In this document: piece after piece, positions 45,966 through 56,403 of the stretch
How positions within the stretch are numbered: position 1 is the first letter of the stretch
How the letters are laid out: the number at the start of each line of letters is the position of its first letter
Assembly: GCA_024704765.1 (NCBI GenBank)
Contig: JAKMXF010000362.1
Coordinates: forward strand, 1 to 64,000
DNA: 64,000 nucleotides
Origin: Oopsacas minuta
Lineage: Eukaryota > Porifera > Hexactinellida > Lyssacinosida > Leucopsacidae
Direction: 5' to 3'
Notes under the pieces: generated by a model
The model's input: the letters and a program-made list of their open reading frames with translations, nothing else
Database searches by the model: none
Told to the model about the DNA's origin: nothing
Position numbers and translations under genes: made by a program

Positions 45966-47531
45966 TCATTTGTACTTCTTTTCTCTCGATCTATCTTGAT
46001 GTGAGTATACCAGTACTAATACTCCTATCACTATGAAGTAAGCAGACAATTGAAAGAGAACAAAAACACGTATTATATTGAATAATAATCTGTGTAATCC
46101 GGTTAAGAAGTAGAGTAGTACTACGAATAGGAAACTAAACAACCCCAATAAGAAAAAGGGAAGAGCCCAGAGTCTGCTCTGCTTAATTTGATTTAAAACA
46201 GAAATTGCATTGAAAATTCTGTTAAAAAGCGCAATCCCAAATAGATACAAAGAATACGAAATGCCGAGAGCTAAAAACAAACTGTTATCAACAGCAAAAT
46301 CCAAATACTGAAAACAATGAAATACTGTGTCCTCAGGGAGAATAGAAACAGTATTATTCTTCAGAAATGTTACAACTAAAGTACTGTTAGCTCCATCCGG
46401 ACATATTATATGTTCAAAATAGAACGCTTCAATAGCTACGAAACAATCAAAGTCTTGGATACAAGTAGAAGAAATCTGTTCTGAGATCACAGTCAGATTA
46501 ATGAACTGGGAGAATGAAAACATTACAGCTATACATATCACTAACCATAAAGCCCACGTACTGCAATTGGATTCTATCCAAGGGTGTTTGGTGTTATTCA
46601 CCAGATTGTACTTGAATCTACCTCCCACAAGCCAATACACACTACCATCTGAGTGCTCGATCAGATGTGCAGAACCTAGTAGTGGAGTGATAGCAGAACG
46701 GAGAGACAGCTCCTGTCCTGTGAAGTATGACAGAACAACCTTAGCTATAGTTACGCTGCAGAGGAGCAGGAAGGGAACTAGGATGCCACATATGAAGTCA
46801 ACTAATACAAATGTCCAGCCAAATTTTAAAGGAATTGCTCTATCGTATTGGGCTATAACTATTGCCCAAGCAAATGAAATTATTCCCAGTAGTACTAGAA
46901 GAATGGACACGTACATAGCAACACAGGAGAGAATGGTTAGAGGAGCGAAACGTTTGCTAACGAACGGTTTGTAAGATACATCAATGTTAGGATTGTTCTT
47001 GACAGTAACTCTACACGTTTTAAGTTTAGTAGCTTCTCCAGATAGTTTAAGTACTGGAGCGTTTTCCAATTGTAGGTCAGATAAAAAGGGCGTGTCGTGT
47101 AAGATAAAGTTAGCATGACACCCTTGAAGTGGATTAGTTGCACCAATTGAAACTGCTGCAATATCCTCGCAACCCTCTCTAACAGTATCCTCGCTACCCT
47201 CTCTAACAGTATCCTCTGGGATTAAGTCTATACTCAGATACTTATGAGAATTTAGATCCTTCAATTCGACCACCTCCTCTGTTCCTTTCTTAGGAGCTTC
47301 CACCAACCTTTCATGGATTACAAACACCATTCCTGTGAGAGTTAGGATAAACGCGAATATGAATGTGAATATAGTATCTCCGAGTATGTAGAAGTAGTAG
47401 TCCAGATTACCTGCTCTAGCTCTGTCATAGGAGAGCACTATTAGAGCCAGGTACCCAGCCAACAGTACTAAGTCCAAAAGAAGCATAGTTAGCAGAATGC
47501 TGAAGGTGATCCATGAGTTCTTTACGTTCAT
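45966..47531 (-). CDS. Orphan multipass membrane protein, copy 1
   Basis: 521 aa, single exon, identical in sequence to the copy at 59036-60601. About eight hydrophobic helices: 8-33, 48-72, 197-222, 232-262, 325-350, 412-437, 452-478 and 484-510. Between helices 2 and 3 lies a ~120-residue hydrophilic loop with a perfect tandem repeat, EDTVREGSEDTVREGCED. The loop after helix 5 has several Cys and N-glycosylation sequons (NST, NNT), suggesting it faces outside. C-terminus is short and basic (DRSREKKYK). I recognise no family or signature. Complete identity at 1.5 kb against diverged flanks points to gene conversion or selection. Confidence 0.65.
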   Translation of the reverse strand: MNVKNSWITFSILLTMLLLDLVLLAGYLALIVLSYDRARAGNLDYYFYILGDTIFTFIFAFILTLTGMVFVIHERLVEAPKKGTEEVVELKDLNSHKYLSIDLIPEDTVREGSEDTVREGCEDIAAVSIGATNPLQGCHANFILHDTPFLSDLQLENAPVLKLSGEATKLKTCRVTVKNNPNIDVSYKPFVSKRFAPLTILSCVAMYVSILLVLLGIISFAWAIVIAQYDRAIPLKFGWTFVLVDFICGILVPFLLLCSVTIAKVVLSYFTGQELSLRSAITPLLGSAHLIEHSDGSVYWLVGGRFKYNLVNNTKHPWIESNCSTWALWLVICIAVMFSFSQFINLTVISEQISSTCIQDFDCFVAIEAFYFEHIICPDGANSTLVVTFLKNNTVSILPEDTVFHCFQYLDFAVDNSLFLALGISYSLYLFGIALFNRIFNAISVLNQIKQSRLWALPFFLLGLFSFLFVVLLYFLTGLHRLLFNIIRVFVLFQLSAYFIVIGVLVLVYSHQDRSREKKYK

Positions 47532-50209
47532 GCTAAAGTATAAAGTAAATATTACTCACAATATCGACTATCAAGGTAGAACCAGTGTGTTTCCCATTGG
47601 ATTGTTGTGGAGCGCTCATATGTGGGATTGAGTGCAGTCTCGATCGCATATACAAATATTCAGCCCAATGGGTACTCCATATTTAACGCAGCTAGAAATT
47701 CTATACGCTTAAATTCATTGATTAATGAATATTCGAAAAATTCATAATTCTTCTTATCTGAAATATTCGAAAATTTTTCCTGATAGTTCTAAATGTCTTG
47801 TTGATAGAACGTAAATAGGTAATAATATCCCTAAAAATATTCAACAGCTACCGTATTTACCATTCTTTTCGTTGCCATATTCGTATCAATTTTTTACAAT
47901 TTTTGGAAATACGAATGATTTTGGGAAACTATTCTACCAATTTGTTGCATAGCCAATAGAGACCTAAATTTCATCAAAATCTTCAGAGAGTGGTGATAAA
48001 TTGTATTCACAAACCTTGGAACCTTTTTTCTGGTTATACGTACAAGAAATTATAATTACTATACTAAATTACTAATGTGTGATAATTTTCTGTTTACCGT
48101 TAACAGCATACACGCTAGCACTAATTAGTTGTTTCCATCCTTGATATTGATAATTATAATTGGTATTAAATGTGAAGGGCATACATGTTGCTGGAATCAT
48201 ATTGGATGTATTATTTCATTTGTTATAATACACACCCTATATGTAGGGATAGTTTTTAATCATTTGCATCAACAGACCATGGATGGCTAAATTATGCCAT
48301 TTTCAACATTTTATATTAATCCATCATGAGTAACGGTTATTTTTATAGTTTTTCTTTACAGTTGTTTGTAAAGTTTTTATAAACTGCCGTAGAATTGCCA
48401 TAGAATTGCCATAGAATTGCCATAGAATTGCCGTAGAATTGCCATAGAATTGCCATAGAATTGCCATAGAATTGCCGTTGAAATATTAGTCAATACAATA
48501 TACTGCTGTAGAACCTTTAGTCTTTTTCTAGAATAAAACTACGTATATTATCCCTATTAATATTCAAAGACGAAATAGATGATTGTATTATTTAACTAAC
48601 AACTATATCATTTGACTCTGTTTTGCCATAAGTTAGCGCCTGGCTTTTTTCATAGAAACTATAGATTCAAAATTATCTACAATGTCTAATATCAATTGTA
48701 AGAATCATAAAAAGTATAAATTACTTTGCACAGCTTTTGGTTTACAACTAAGATTAAAGTTTCAGCTCTCATTTGTATTCTCTTTCGAGAGGGTTCTTGC
48801 GGAATGGAATTCAGGGTGCTTACCAGTAGTCAAGAATGTAACGATATTATTATTCTCGTTGTAATCCATTTTATTATGGAGATTGTTGAAAAATAAGTTG
48901 AAAAACACTTGAAACATTCCCATTTTATACGTTTGATAGCTAACATATATATTCTCCTATACGACAAAATGTGATAAGAAATCACTAAACATTCGAGACA
49001 TTAAAAAGTACTGTGAATGCACATGCATGAGGTCAGTAACGTAACGGACACCTGTGGGGCCTGGAGTCCAAGATAAAGCTGGGAGCCGAGTATAAGATTT
49101 CAACTTGTTTTATATATATTTCCACGATTATTCTATGCTGTTTCCAAATATTCTCCATTCCCTCAGAACCTAGAATTCAAGATTATTTCTCCCTAAATTA
49201 GACACAGATATCCAAGAATTCGGAAGAAAAATCGAAGTGTACATAGAAAACAACAAACCTCCCCCAAATGTGAAATATCGCACAATCACGAGTTAGTTTA
49301 AAGTTGTATTTATTCTAATTCTAGTAAATTAGAATATAAAGGAAATTTGATCCCAGTCAATACTGCATGACTAGCAAAATGGATATAACGCCTATATACA
49401 GTGTGAAGCTATCTATGTGTTCTATTTATATCGGATGTTATATATATTTATTACAAACAAATATCATCTATGGAGTTTTTAGCTTAGAAACATCCTTTAT
49501 TATTGCAGAGAAAGAATGTTGTAGATTGCTACACATAACCAGGAATTGAATTCGCCAATATAATTGAGTCCTGATTGATGTCCAAAACTGTTAATTGACA
49601 GCTATATTCATGAATGATAATTTTCTGTTTACTGTTTACTGTTAACCACATCAGCAAGTAGCACTAACTGTTTCCATCCTTCATATTGATAATTTGCAGT
49701 GTGCAGTCATGTATATTGAAATCAAATGAAAAGAGCAAAACCCATAACAAACATGTCTTATCCGACTTATCTGAGTAATTATTAACCGAGTTCTACTGTA
49801 TGATACTTCAGATCTATGTAGATATACAATATGTGAACCTTTTAGGTATGCTTGCTTACCAAACTCTGCTATGGTTCCAAAATGGCTGTCAATTCAGATA
49901 ATATACATAAGATCCTTCGTAGCACTCCTCCCATGGGTCCGCCACTCTGACCTCAACTTCTGCGATAATTGCTAGCTTATATATACTTTCTATGCTACTT
50001 TACTACAAATATGCGAATTATCCAATATTCAAATGTAACAACTTATTATTTGTTTGAGAGTAGATTATGCAATAATAATTTATGCAACTTAGCTAAAATT
50101 ATAATATTTATCGCTAGCTAATAGCACTGCAGTAGGTTGTGACATTACAACCTCCACATGTGTGGATTAATTAATATTACATAATGCAGGGGGAATGCTT
50201 GGCAATAAC
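47532..50209. other. Left-arm intergenic
   Basis: Between the divergently placed membrane protein 5' end and the Maf-like gene 3' end. It contains the 11-bp VNTR at 48392-48476 and a 60-codon ORF (48682-48864) that is identical in the other arm (57747-57929) but resembles nothing. A GAGTTCTACTGTA near 49790 looks like a pogo-type end. Confidence 0.5.
48392..48476. repeat. 11-bp tandem repeat, eight units
   Basis: Unit GAATTGCCATA (variants with CGTA), eight GAATTGCC units here against four at the mirrored place (58136-58180). A copy-number difference between arms. Confidence 0.9.
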
Positions 50210-50590
50210 TCATGAGGTAATTTGATACAGTGCATTGGAGTAACAACAAATTTGAACTTTCAAATCCTTCTTTTCACTTATCAACTTATTCTTTTCTGAG
50301 ACTAGTCGTTTGATTTCATTTTCCAATTTAATAGGTTCGTATTTACGTCTCTCAACCGAATACTTTCCATTCCACTCTAATCTCAGATTTTTCAGCTCTG
50401 CTGTATCCCTCACATTCAGGTTTTCTGATATTACTTCTAGCAACTCTTTCTTCAAGCTACATAGCTCTTTAGTATCAATTATTTGGTTTAGCTTTTTGCC
50501 TGATCTCACATCTGCTCTCCAGTTTAGTTTCAATATTATCTCGATTTTCTCAAAATATGATTCCTTATCCTCTGATTCGATCTTATTCAT
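50210..50590 (-). CDS. Maf-like bZIP protein, group 2, left-arm copy
   Basis: 126 aa from the Met at 50590 (an in-frame extension to 50662 exists but lies upstream of the TATA box). Two residues differ from the right-arm copy (V28 against M, S45 against G). N-terminus ESYFEKIEIILKLNW and RSGKKL is shared with the 54182 protein. A Maf extended-homology-like segment (ELLEVISENLNVRDTAELKN) precedes a basic region that keeps the invariant Asn (N74), Maf-type Tyr (Y77) and Arg (R82). Leucines 89, 96, 103 and 110 form the zipper, three residues closer to the basic region than in ordinary Maf proteins; Pro86 lies between. The closest of the group to a DNA-binding form, though with an acidic residue at 80. 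Function inferred only. Confidence 0.68.
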   Translation of the reverse strand: MNKIESEDKESYFEKIEIILKLNWRADVRSGKKLNQIIDTKELCSLKKELLEVISENLNVRDTAELKNLRLEWNGKYSVERRKYEPIKLENEIKRLVSEKNKLISEKKDLKVQICCYSNALYQITS

Positions 50591-50618
50591 TCTATTTTTA
50601 TTAATTATTATTTGTGTG

Positions 50619-50626
50619 TATTTATA
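50619..50626 (-). promoter_or_regulatory. TATA box, left-arm Maf-like gene
   Basis: TATAAATA on the minus strand about 30-36 bp before the ATG at 50590. In the right arm the same box is ~16 bp further from the ATG because of a small insertion. Confidence 0.5.
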
Positions 50627-51384
50627 GTTTATTTTCTGATTTACTTGGTTCATCTCCCTCATCGTGCAGCAATGTATTTCTATACAGGGATTTATCTAAG
50701 TTTATTGTATTCAAACAAACATGCTTAATTCCTCTATCAATCAATTTAATTAGATAATACTTCAGAATCTTATTTGTAAATGTATACTCTAACTTATATA
50801 TTCTCGTAAACCTCTTACCTTCTAAATACTGGAATATACAATTATCATACAATTTGTAGTTTCAGTATTCTAATATTAGACAAACTTATTCGGTACATAA
50901 CTGTCTAAAAGCAGTCAACACTAAATTGATATTTTAATATTTTGTAAGATATTTATGATCATTTCTGGTTTTTGTTGGAAACACAAGAACTGTAATGATT
51001 ACATTGTAATCTTCACATTACAGAAATAATCTCTTTTTACCTACAGAAGTTAGTCTTGTAACTTATTAGTGCTTATGTAATAAGGGTAATACTAATTATC
51101 ACAAATTGACTAAGTAACGGATGATTTTTGCCAGCTAAAGGGAGTGGCTGCTACGAGCGAGTAGGAAATATTCCAAAGATTCTTGATGTGACCTATTCAA
51201 TACTCTAGTAGTTTGAAGAGTTTCTCAACCTGTGGTCATATGACCAAACTCTGTATATTTACGTCGTATTCGAGTCCAAATACTCTTCTATTGCCATTGT
51301 GACCAGATGTGGCCAAATTTGACCAATGTTGAACCACAATATCACTTGTGTGTGGTCTCTATACATCTTATAATAATATACATA

Positions 51385-51735
51385 ACACGAGCCTTTGGGC
51401 TCGTCGCTTCGCGATTACTCGGCACATTACGCCTCGAGGTATCCATTAAGCTACAAATTGACGACCCCTATGGGTATTATAATATAGCTATATTTAGAAC
51501 AATGTAATTCAAAATATACTTATATGGCATATATTATTGAATTATTTTGTAAGATCAATCCCCTTTGTAACCGTTTAGAGGAAGTATCTACGTAAATTTT
51601 GAGATTTTGCTAATTTGTTTACTATATATTCATAAAAACAATAACAAATTTAGATATGATTAATCTCAAAGTGTGAAAATCAGATTCTGCATATTCGATA
51701 TATTTAGTGAAGTTTTATTGAATTCTATTTACTAA
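51385..51735 (+). repeat. Dispersed non-coding repeat R1, long 5' copy
   Basis: Starts ACACGAGCCTTTGGGCTCG, continues through ATTGACGACCCCTATGGG, GTAACCGTTTAGAGGAAG, TTGTTTACTATATATTCATA and GTGTGAAAATCAGATTC. Collinear with 5945-6180 and inverse to 36510-36960. The head carries a small inverted repeat (GAGCCTTTGGGCTC). Confidence 0.65.
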
Positions 51736-51847
51736 ACTAGAATATGAAGTATGTTTTGTGTCTGATAATATTCTGCTGTAAAATTTTATGAGCTTTTTGG
51801 TTTTGTGAGTTGCGCTCGAGATCTACATTATTTTGCAATTGCTGTAT

Positions 51848-52126
51848 CAAGGATTGTTACCGATACATTGGGTTGGAAAAAATATCGAAAAATATCAAAA
51901 TTCGCCGATATTTCTCGATATTTTACTCTAGTCTTAGAATTTAAACTTAGCTAGTGTATTACTCGACTCTAGAAATTGGCGAGATTGCCAATGAAATATA
52001 AGATAATTTCGAAAGAATATCCAATGTTTCCAATACAATATCCGATATTTATTGATATCGAACAATTTCACGATTATCGTATCAATATCGGAGATTTTTC
52101 CCGACATCGATATTTGTACAACCTTG
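51848..52126. mobile_element. MITE with 7-bp target duplication, second copy
   Basis: 279 bp, CAAGGATTGTTACCGAT at one end and GATATTTGTACAACCTTG at the other (inverted CAAGGTTGTAC), flanked by GCTGTAT on both sides (51841-51847, 52127-52133). The interior is packed with ATATCGA/TCGATAT motifs. Same family as 38377-38551 but longer. Confidence 0.8.
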
Positions 52127-53028
52127 GCTGTATTTAGGTAAGTCAGAGTAAATAAAATCACAAGCATTATATCATAAAATTAGAAAACTACATATGTAAC
52201 AATCGGATTCACCATACTGTCCTTCCAGTGAAACCCTTGAGAGTTAATCATATTATTATACACAAAAATACAGCGAATAAATATAAAGTAAATGTTTTCG
52301 CAAGTTAGTGAGCTATGCTAGTTTCATTATTATAATATTCAGAGGGATTAGTTAATTAGATGATAATTATATAAGATTATAGAATCACTAGAACTCAATT
52401 TGTATGATCAATTATTTCTTTTCGTTAATTAATCGTATTTTTCAGTAATCAGTCATCTTTCTATTTAAATTTAGAGAACTGTGAATGATCAATGTGAAGG
52501 AATAAGACCCAAAATATTTCTGAGCTGCTATCCAAATAGTGTACTGAAATGCTCATATTCTCTGCTAGGGCCAATATAGTCAGATAATCCAAGGATATGT
52601 CCATTCAATAATTTCCTTAGTGAGTTATAAAAACTCTCAGCAACACGTAGGGATGTCAAGGAAAGTTCTGGCCAACTTAGGGTCTTATTCCGTATCCCCA
52701 TTTTGTATGAATTCTTTTGATTACATTACTATGCTTGTAATTCTATACTCTAATAGCAAGTGTATGTGAAAGTCCAACAAGATGTACTGAATCAAAACTG
52801 CAGTTTCATTGTGAGCAGAAGCATTACACTAAACAATAATCTATAGTGTGAATTAGGAGAGCAAATCACCCAGCCAATTACATTGTACTAAAATAGTTGC
52901 TAAGGCAAAATTAGTAAAATAGTTAATTGTAAAATCGAACAAACGTTTTCCCTGCTGTATCCTTGTTATTTGATCCCCTTCCGCCAATGGATAAAAGGTT
53001 GACTACACTAATGGTTAGGACCATATAG

Positions 53029-53671
53029 GGGCGCCGTCAGGGCGGCGCGAGGGGCCGCATTCGCTCCAACTTGAGCAAGTGCTGCGCCAGGAATCCGCCA
53101 CCTGGTCAATAGTGGTGTATTGGTATTTGAAAAGTGGGGAAATGGTGTATCCCTCTGAATGTTCAATAAACAATTCAAATTATACTATCGTCTATCGAAT
53201 TCCAATCAGAGACAGGCTTCAATCCCCTGGTTGTTAGGCATATCAGTATTAATTTTGTTCCAATTACAGTACTGTGGAAATTTAAAAGCAAGAGGCCTTA
53301 GTCAAAAAGAAAACAAAATATATTTTTGTTTATGGAAGAACAAAAGGTGGGGAAAACACGTTCCCCCCAATACATGACTGCTAGCGACCCGAACTGAACG
53401 AAAATTTTGTGTTTAGGACTCTGGAGCGCCTCTGGCATGTGGTAAACAAAATTTTGAATACAATTCAAGGCTGGTTGATTCAATCATGAATTCGGTTAAT
53501 AAGTACTCGGCTTAAGACTTGCTTGTGTACGTTTAACTTAACATAAATGTAGAGATTATCTTATGCAATGAAAGATTCTGAAAGATCAAAGGGCCATGCT
53601 ACCAAATGTGATCCTATGGCGCGAATGCTCCGCCTACCAATAGACCTGGCGGCACCCCCCGGGACCCTGTA
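53029..53671. mobile_element. GC-rich putative non-autonomous element
   Basis: A GC-rich head (GGGGCGCCGTCAGGGCGG at about 53029) and an inverted-like tail (GGCGGCACCCCCCGGGACCC at about 53650) bracket AT-rich sequence. The ends are imperfect complements and I see no clear target duplication, so the call is tentative. Confidence 0.4.
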
Positions 53672-54111
53672 TTCTCTACACAATTTTGGACGGTTTCCAT
53701 TAGTATTATCTGACTCAATTTGAGTGTAAACATTGTAAACTGCGAATTGATATTTCTAACTAACATATCTTACTAGGAACTCAATAAGGGATTTCTGTAA
53801 TCAAACAATCTGACTTTGTATATATAATTATAATTAGGAAGATTACAATCAGCTAACATTATTTATACAGTGTGAATTTACAAATATACAAATTATATCA
53901 TTTTCATAAAGAATTAAGTATTTAATATATATTCTATTCAGAAGGTGGAGTACGAAGATTTGGAAGTATATTTCAACAGTTACGACAGCGGGATTTAACT
54001 ATGAAATATAGAACTAAACGGTTAGATAATATATATATTATTCAGAAATATATTTGTAATACTCAGATACCTATTTCGATATTTTTAGATTTTTCTTTAA
54101 TTCGCCGATGA

Positions 54112-54118
54112 TATAAAA
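54112..54118 (+). promoter_or_regulatory. TATA box of the 54182 Maf-like gene
   Basis: TATAAAA about 64 bp before the ATG, the same geometry as the group 1 genes at the left end of the window. Confidence 0.55.
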
Positions 54119-54181
54119 TGGTCGTTTACAATATAAGAGGCATTTTGATTCCTTGGGATGCAATAAGTTCAAGTTCAAGAT

Positions 54182-54559
54182 ATGAACAGTATTGCAGAGC
54201 AGGAATCATATTTCAAAGAAATCCAAAGTATTTTGATGCCAAATTGGAGAGAACAAATTAGATCTGGGAAAACACTCCTAGAGATTGTGGATATTTGTAG
54301 GTTGGATGAAGTGAATATCAGAGAATTGAACTTTATGCTAAAGAACTTAACAAATCTTGACGTAGCTCAGTTGAAATCTCTAAGAATGAAGATAAAAGAT
54401 CGACAATACAGAACTAGAGTTAGTTACAACAATGGAGATAAGCTATTACAAGAAATTCAAGATTTAGAAGCTGAGAAGGAGGCACTATTGACAAAAAGAA
54501 AAGAGATGATGAAAGAAATAAACTTTTATTTACAAGTTATTCAACTTGATACCATATAA
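54182..54559 (+). CDS. Maf-like bZIP protein, group 2, spacer copy
   Basis: 125 aa, single exon. N-terminus (ESYFKEIQSILMPNW, RSGKTLLEI) is shared with the arm copies. Residues 44-66 (VNIRELNFMLKNLTNLDVAQ) are the best Maf extended-homology match in the window. The basic region has Asp73 at the invariant Asn position, Tyr76 kept, and Ser81 at the conserved Arg position. The zipper is L88, L95, L102, M109 with many Glu/Lys. Both main DNA-contact residues are changed, so normal Maf-site binding is unlikely; it may act by dimerising (inference). It is strongly diverged from the arm copies, so it is not a recent duplicate of them. Confidence 0.68.
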   Translation: MNSIAEQESYFKEIQSILMPNWREQIRSGKTLLEIVDICRLDEVNIRELNFMLKNLTNLDVAQLKSLRMKIKDRQYRTRVSYNNGDKLLQEIQDLEAEKEALLTKRKEMMKEINFYLQVIQLDTI

Positions 54560-55640
54560 TCATTACACATATACACATGCATACACATCTAGACATTAGC
54601 GAAGTTTTGCTGCACAGTTCTAATATACTTATACTGTTAATACTTCAAGTATAATTCTTAAATATTAGTTAATACTGGAACTGGAGAAATTACATTATTG
54701 CAATAAAATACCTGCCGCATATATGAGACCAGATTATTAATGACATTTGAAAAATTTCTATTAAGCATTTTTGGTGATTAATCATATTTTCACACATTTT
54801 TGGTGATTAATCATATTTTCACACATTTTTGGTTGATTAATCATATTTTCAAATTATGCTAGAGATTTCGTTTGAACTGCTAGTCAGGGGTAATCGAGTT
54901 TGTAGAATCCACATTTGGCTATTTCAAATCTCGCACTCACTGATCAATCGCATGATTAGTAACATTCTCACACCTTTTGCACACATTTCAAATTGATACA
55001 AGAGATCTCATTTCAATAGGTAGACTCAGGGTAATTATTTAGAATTTATTCGTAGGAAGATGTTCAGTGGCGAATAATATTGAATATCCTGAAATATTTC
55101 TCAGATCCAGACAGGAGCCCAAAATCAGTTGGGATCTGGTGCATTGCGGTATCTACACTGGGGGTCATGGGGTACGTGCCCCCCTTGAAATAAACAAACA
55201 CATATCCCTGAGCTGCACTTCCAGTCTGTCGGCTGGATATATTTATTATAATCTGGCAGTAGATTTATAGGTATTACTACACTATGAGTGATTTACAATT
55301 TTACAAATACAGTACGTACTCGACAAAAGAGAAATAAGTTCCTTCTTGTATATTTGTGAATAGTAACTTTCGTTGTTATGCCTCCATTACTAAACCACCA
55401 GTACTATATAGCAGGACTAGATCACTAGTAGTAGAGGCTGTGCAATGCTAAAATTATCTTGCTAATTAATACTAAATAGATCACAAGATTTACTAGAGTA
55501 AGTAAGAGATAGAATTGCAGTATAACCAATGAAGCAAATAATCACTATTATTCTTGCATTTTACAATCATTAATCAATCCATCTATTATTGATAATGAGA
55601 TTACTATAACAAAATAATACAATAATGATAAATTTCATAT
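54560..55640. other. Spacer of the inverted duplication, distal part
   Basis: AT-rich. At 54770-54852 the 25-bp phrase TTTTTGGTGATTAATCATAT and its continuation occurs three times in tandem, related to the GATTAATC block of R1. The rest holds no recognised feature. Confidence 0.5.
54766..54852. repeat. Tandem repeat of an R1-like block
   Basis: Three copies of a ~28-bp unit containing GGTGATTAATCATATTTTC and CACACA, the third with one extra base. Confidence 0.8.
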
Positions 55641-55970
55641 ATAAATATTTTACAAAATATTAAAATATCAATTTAGTGTTGACTGCTTTTAGACAGTTAT
55701 GTACCGAATAAGTTTGTCTAATATTAGAATACTGAAACTACAAATTGTATGATAATTGCATATTCCAGTATTTATAAGGTAAGAGGTTTACGAGAATATA
55801 TAAGTTAGAGTATACATTTACAAATAAGATTCTGAAGTATTATCTAATTAAATTGATTGATAGAGGAATTAAGCATGTTTGTTTGAATACAATAAACTTA
55901 GATAAATCCCTGTATAGAAATACATTGCTGCACGATGAGGGAGATGAACCAAGTAAATCAGAAAATAAAC

Positions 55971-55978
55971 TATAAATA
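55971..55978 (+). promoter_or_regulatory. TATA box, right-arm Maf-like gene
   Basis: TATAAATA 52 bp before the ATG at 56023. The 16 bp AAACAAATACAAATAG between box and ATG are absent from the left arm. Confidence 0.55.
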
Positions 55979-56022
55979 CACACAAATAATAATTAATAAA
56001 AATAGAAACAAATACAAATAGA

Positions 56023-56403
56023 ATGAATAAGATCGAATCAGAGGATAAGGAATCATATTTTGAGAAAATCGAGATAATATTGAAACTAAACTGGAGAGCA
56101 GATATGAGATCAGGCAAAAAGCTAAACCAAATAATTGATACTAAAGAGCTATGTGGCTTGAAGAAAGAGTTGCTAGAAGTAATATCAGAAAACCTGAATG
56201 TGAGGGATACAGCAGAGCTGAAAAATCTGAGATTAGAGTGGAATGGAAAGTATTCGGTTGAGAGACGTAAATACGAACCTATTAAATTGGAAAATGAAAT
56301 CAAACGACTAGTCTCAGAAAAGAATAAGTTGATAAGCGAAAAGAAGGATTTGAAAGTTCAAATTTGTTGTTACTCCAATGCACTGTATCAAATTACCTCA
56401 TGA
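56023..56403 (+). CDS. Maf-like bZIP protein, group 2, right-arm copy
   Basis: 126 aa, matching the left-arm copy except M28 and G45. N74, Y77 and R82 are kept in the basic region and L89/L96/L103/L110 in the zipper; the extended-homology-like part is at ~47-66. The small size, with no activation domain, recalls small Maf proteins, which act by pairing with larger bZIP partners at antioxidant/Maf elements. Whether this copy does so cannot be told from sequence. Confidence 0.68.
   Translation: MNKIESEDKESYFEKIEIILKLNWRADMRSGKKLNQIIDTKELCGLKKELLEVISENLNVRDTAELKNLRLEWNGKYSVERRKYEPIKLENEIKRLVSEKNKLISEKKDLKVQICCYSNALYQITS

Larger units (their letters stand above)
45678..50956. repeat. Large inverted duplication, left arm
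   Basis: About 5.28 kb, reverse complement of 55641-60889. It carries the 521-aa membrane protein (45966-47531) and a 126-aa Maf-like gene (50210-50590). The arms look essentially identical from about 45.9 to 48.35 kb and differ more from there to the inner end, including an 11-bp VNTR (eight units here, four in the other arm), a 16-bp indel before the Maf-like gene, and a stretch near 49140-49190 with about 10 percent mismatch. Confidence 0.93.
50957..54181. other. Spacer of the inverted duplication, proximal part
   Basis: No recognised gene up to the Maf-like gene at 54182. Holds an R1 repeat (51385-51735), a MITE (51848-52126) and a GC-rich repeat (53029-53671). Confidence 0.5.

Noticed and set aside
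46501-46974. 157-codon ORF opposite the membrane protein
   Set aside because: Antisense shadow; duplicated only because the arm is duplicated.
48682-48864. 60-codon ORF conserved in both arms (also 57747-57929)
   Set aside because: Conservation is explained by the whole arm being duplicated; no motif and no other copy.
53159-53377. 72-codon ORF in the spacer
   Set aside because: Lies within a putative GC-rich-ended repeat and has no recognisable motif.
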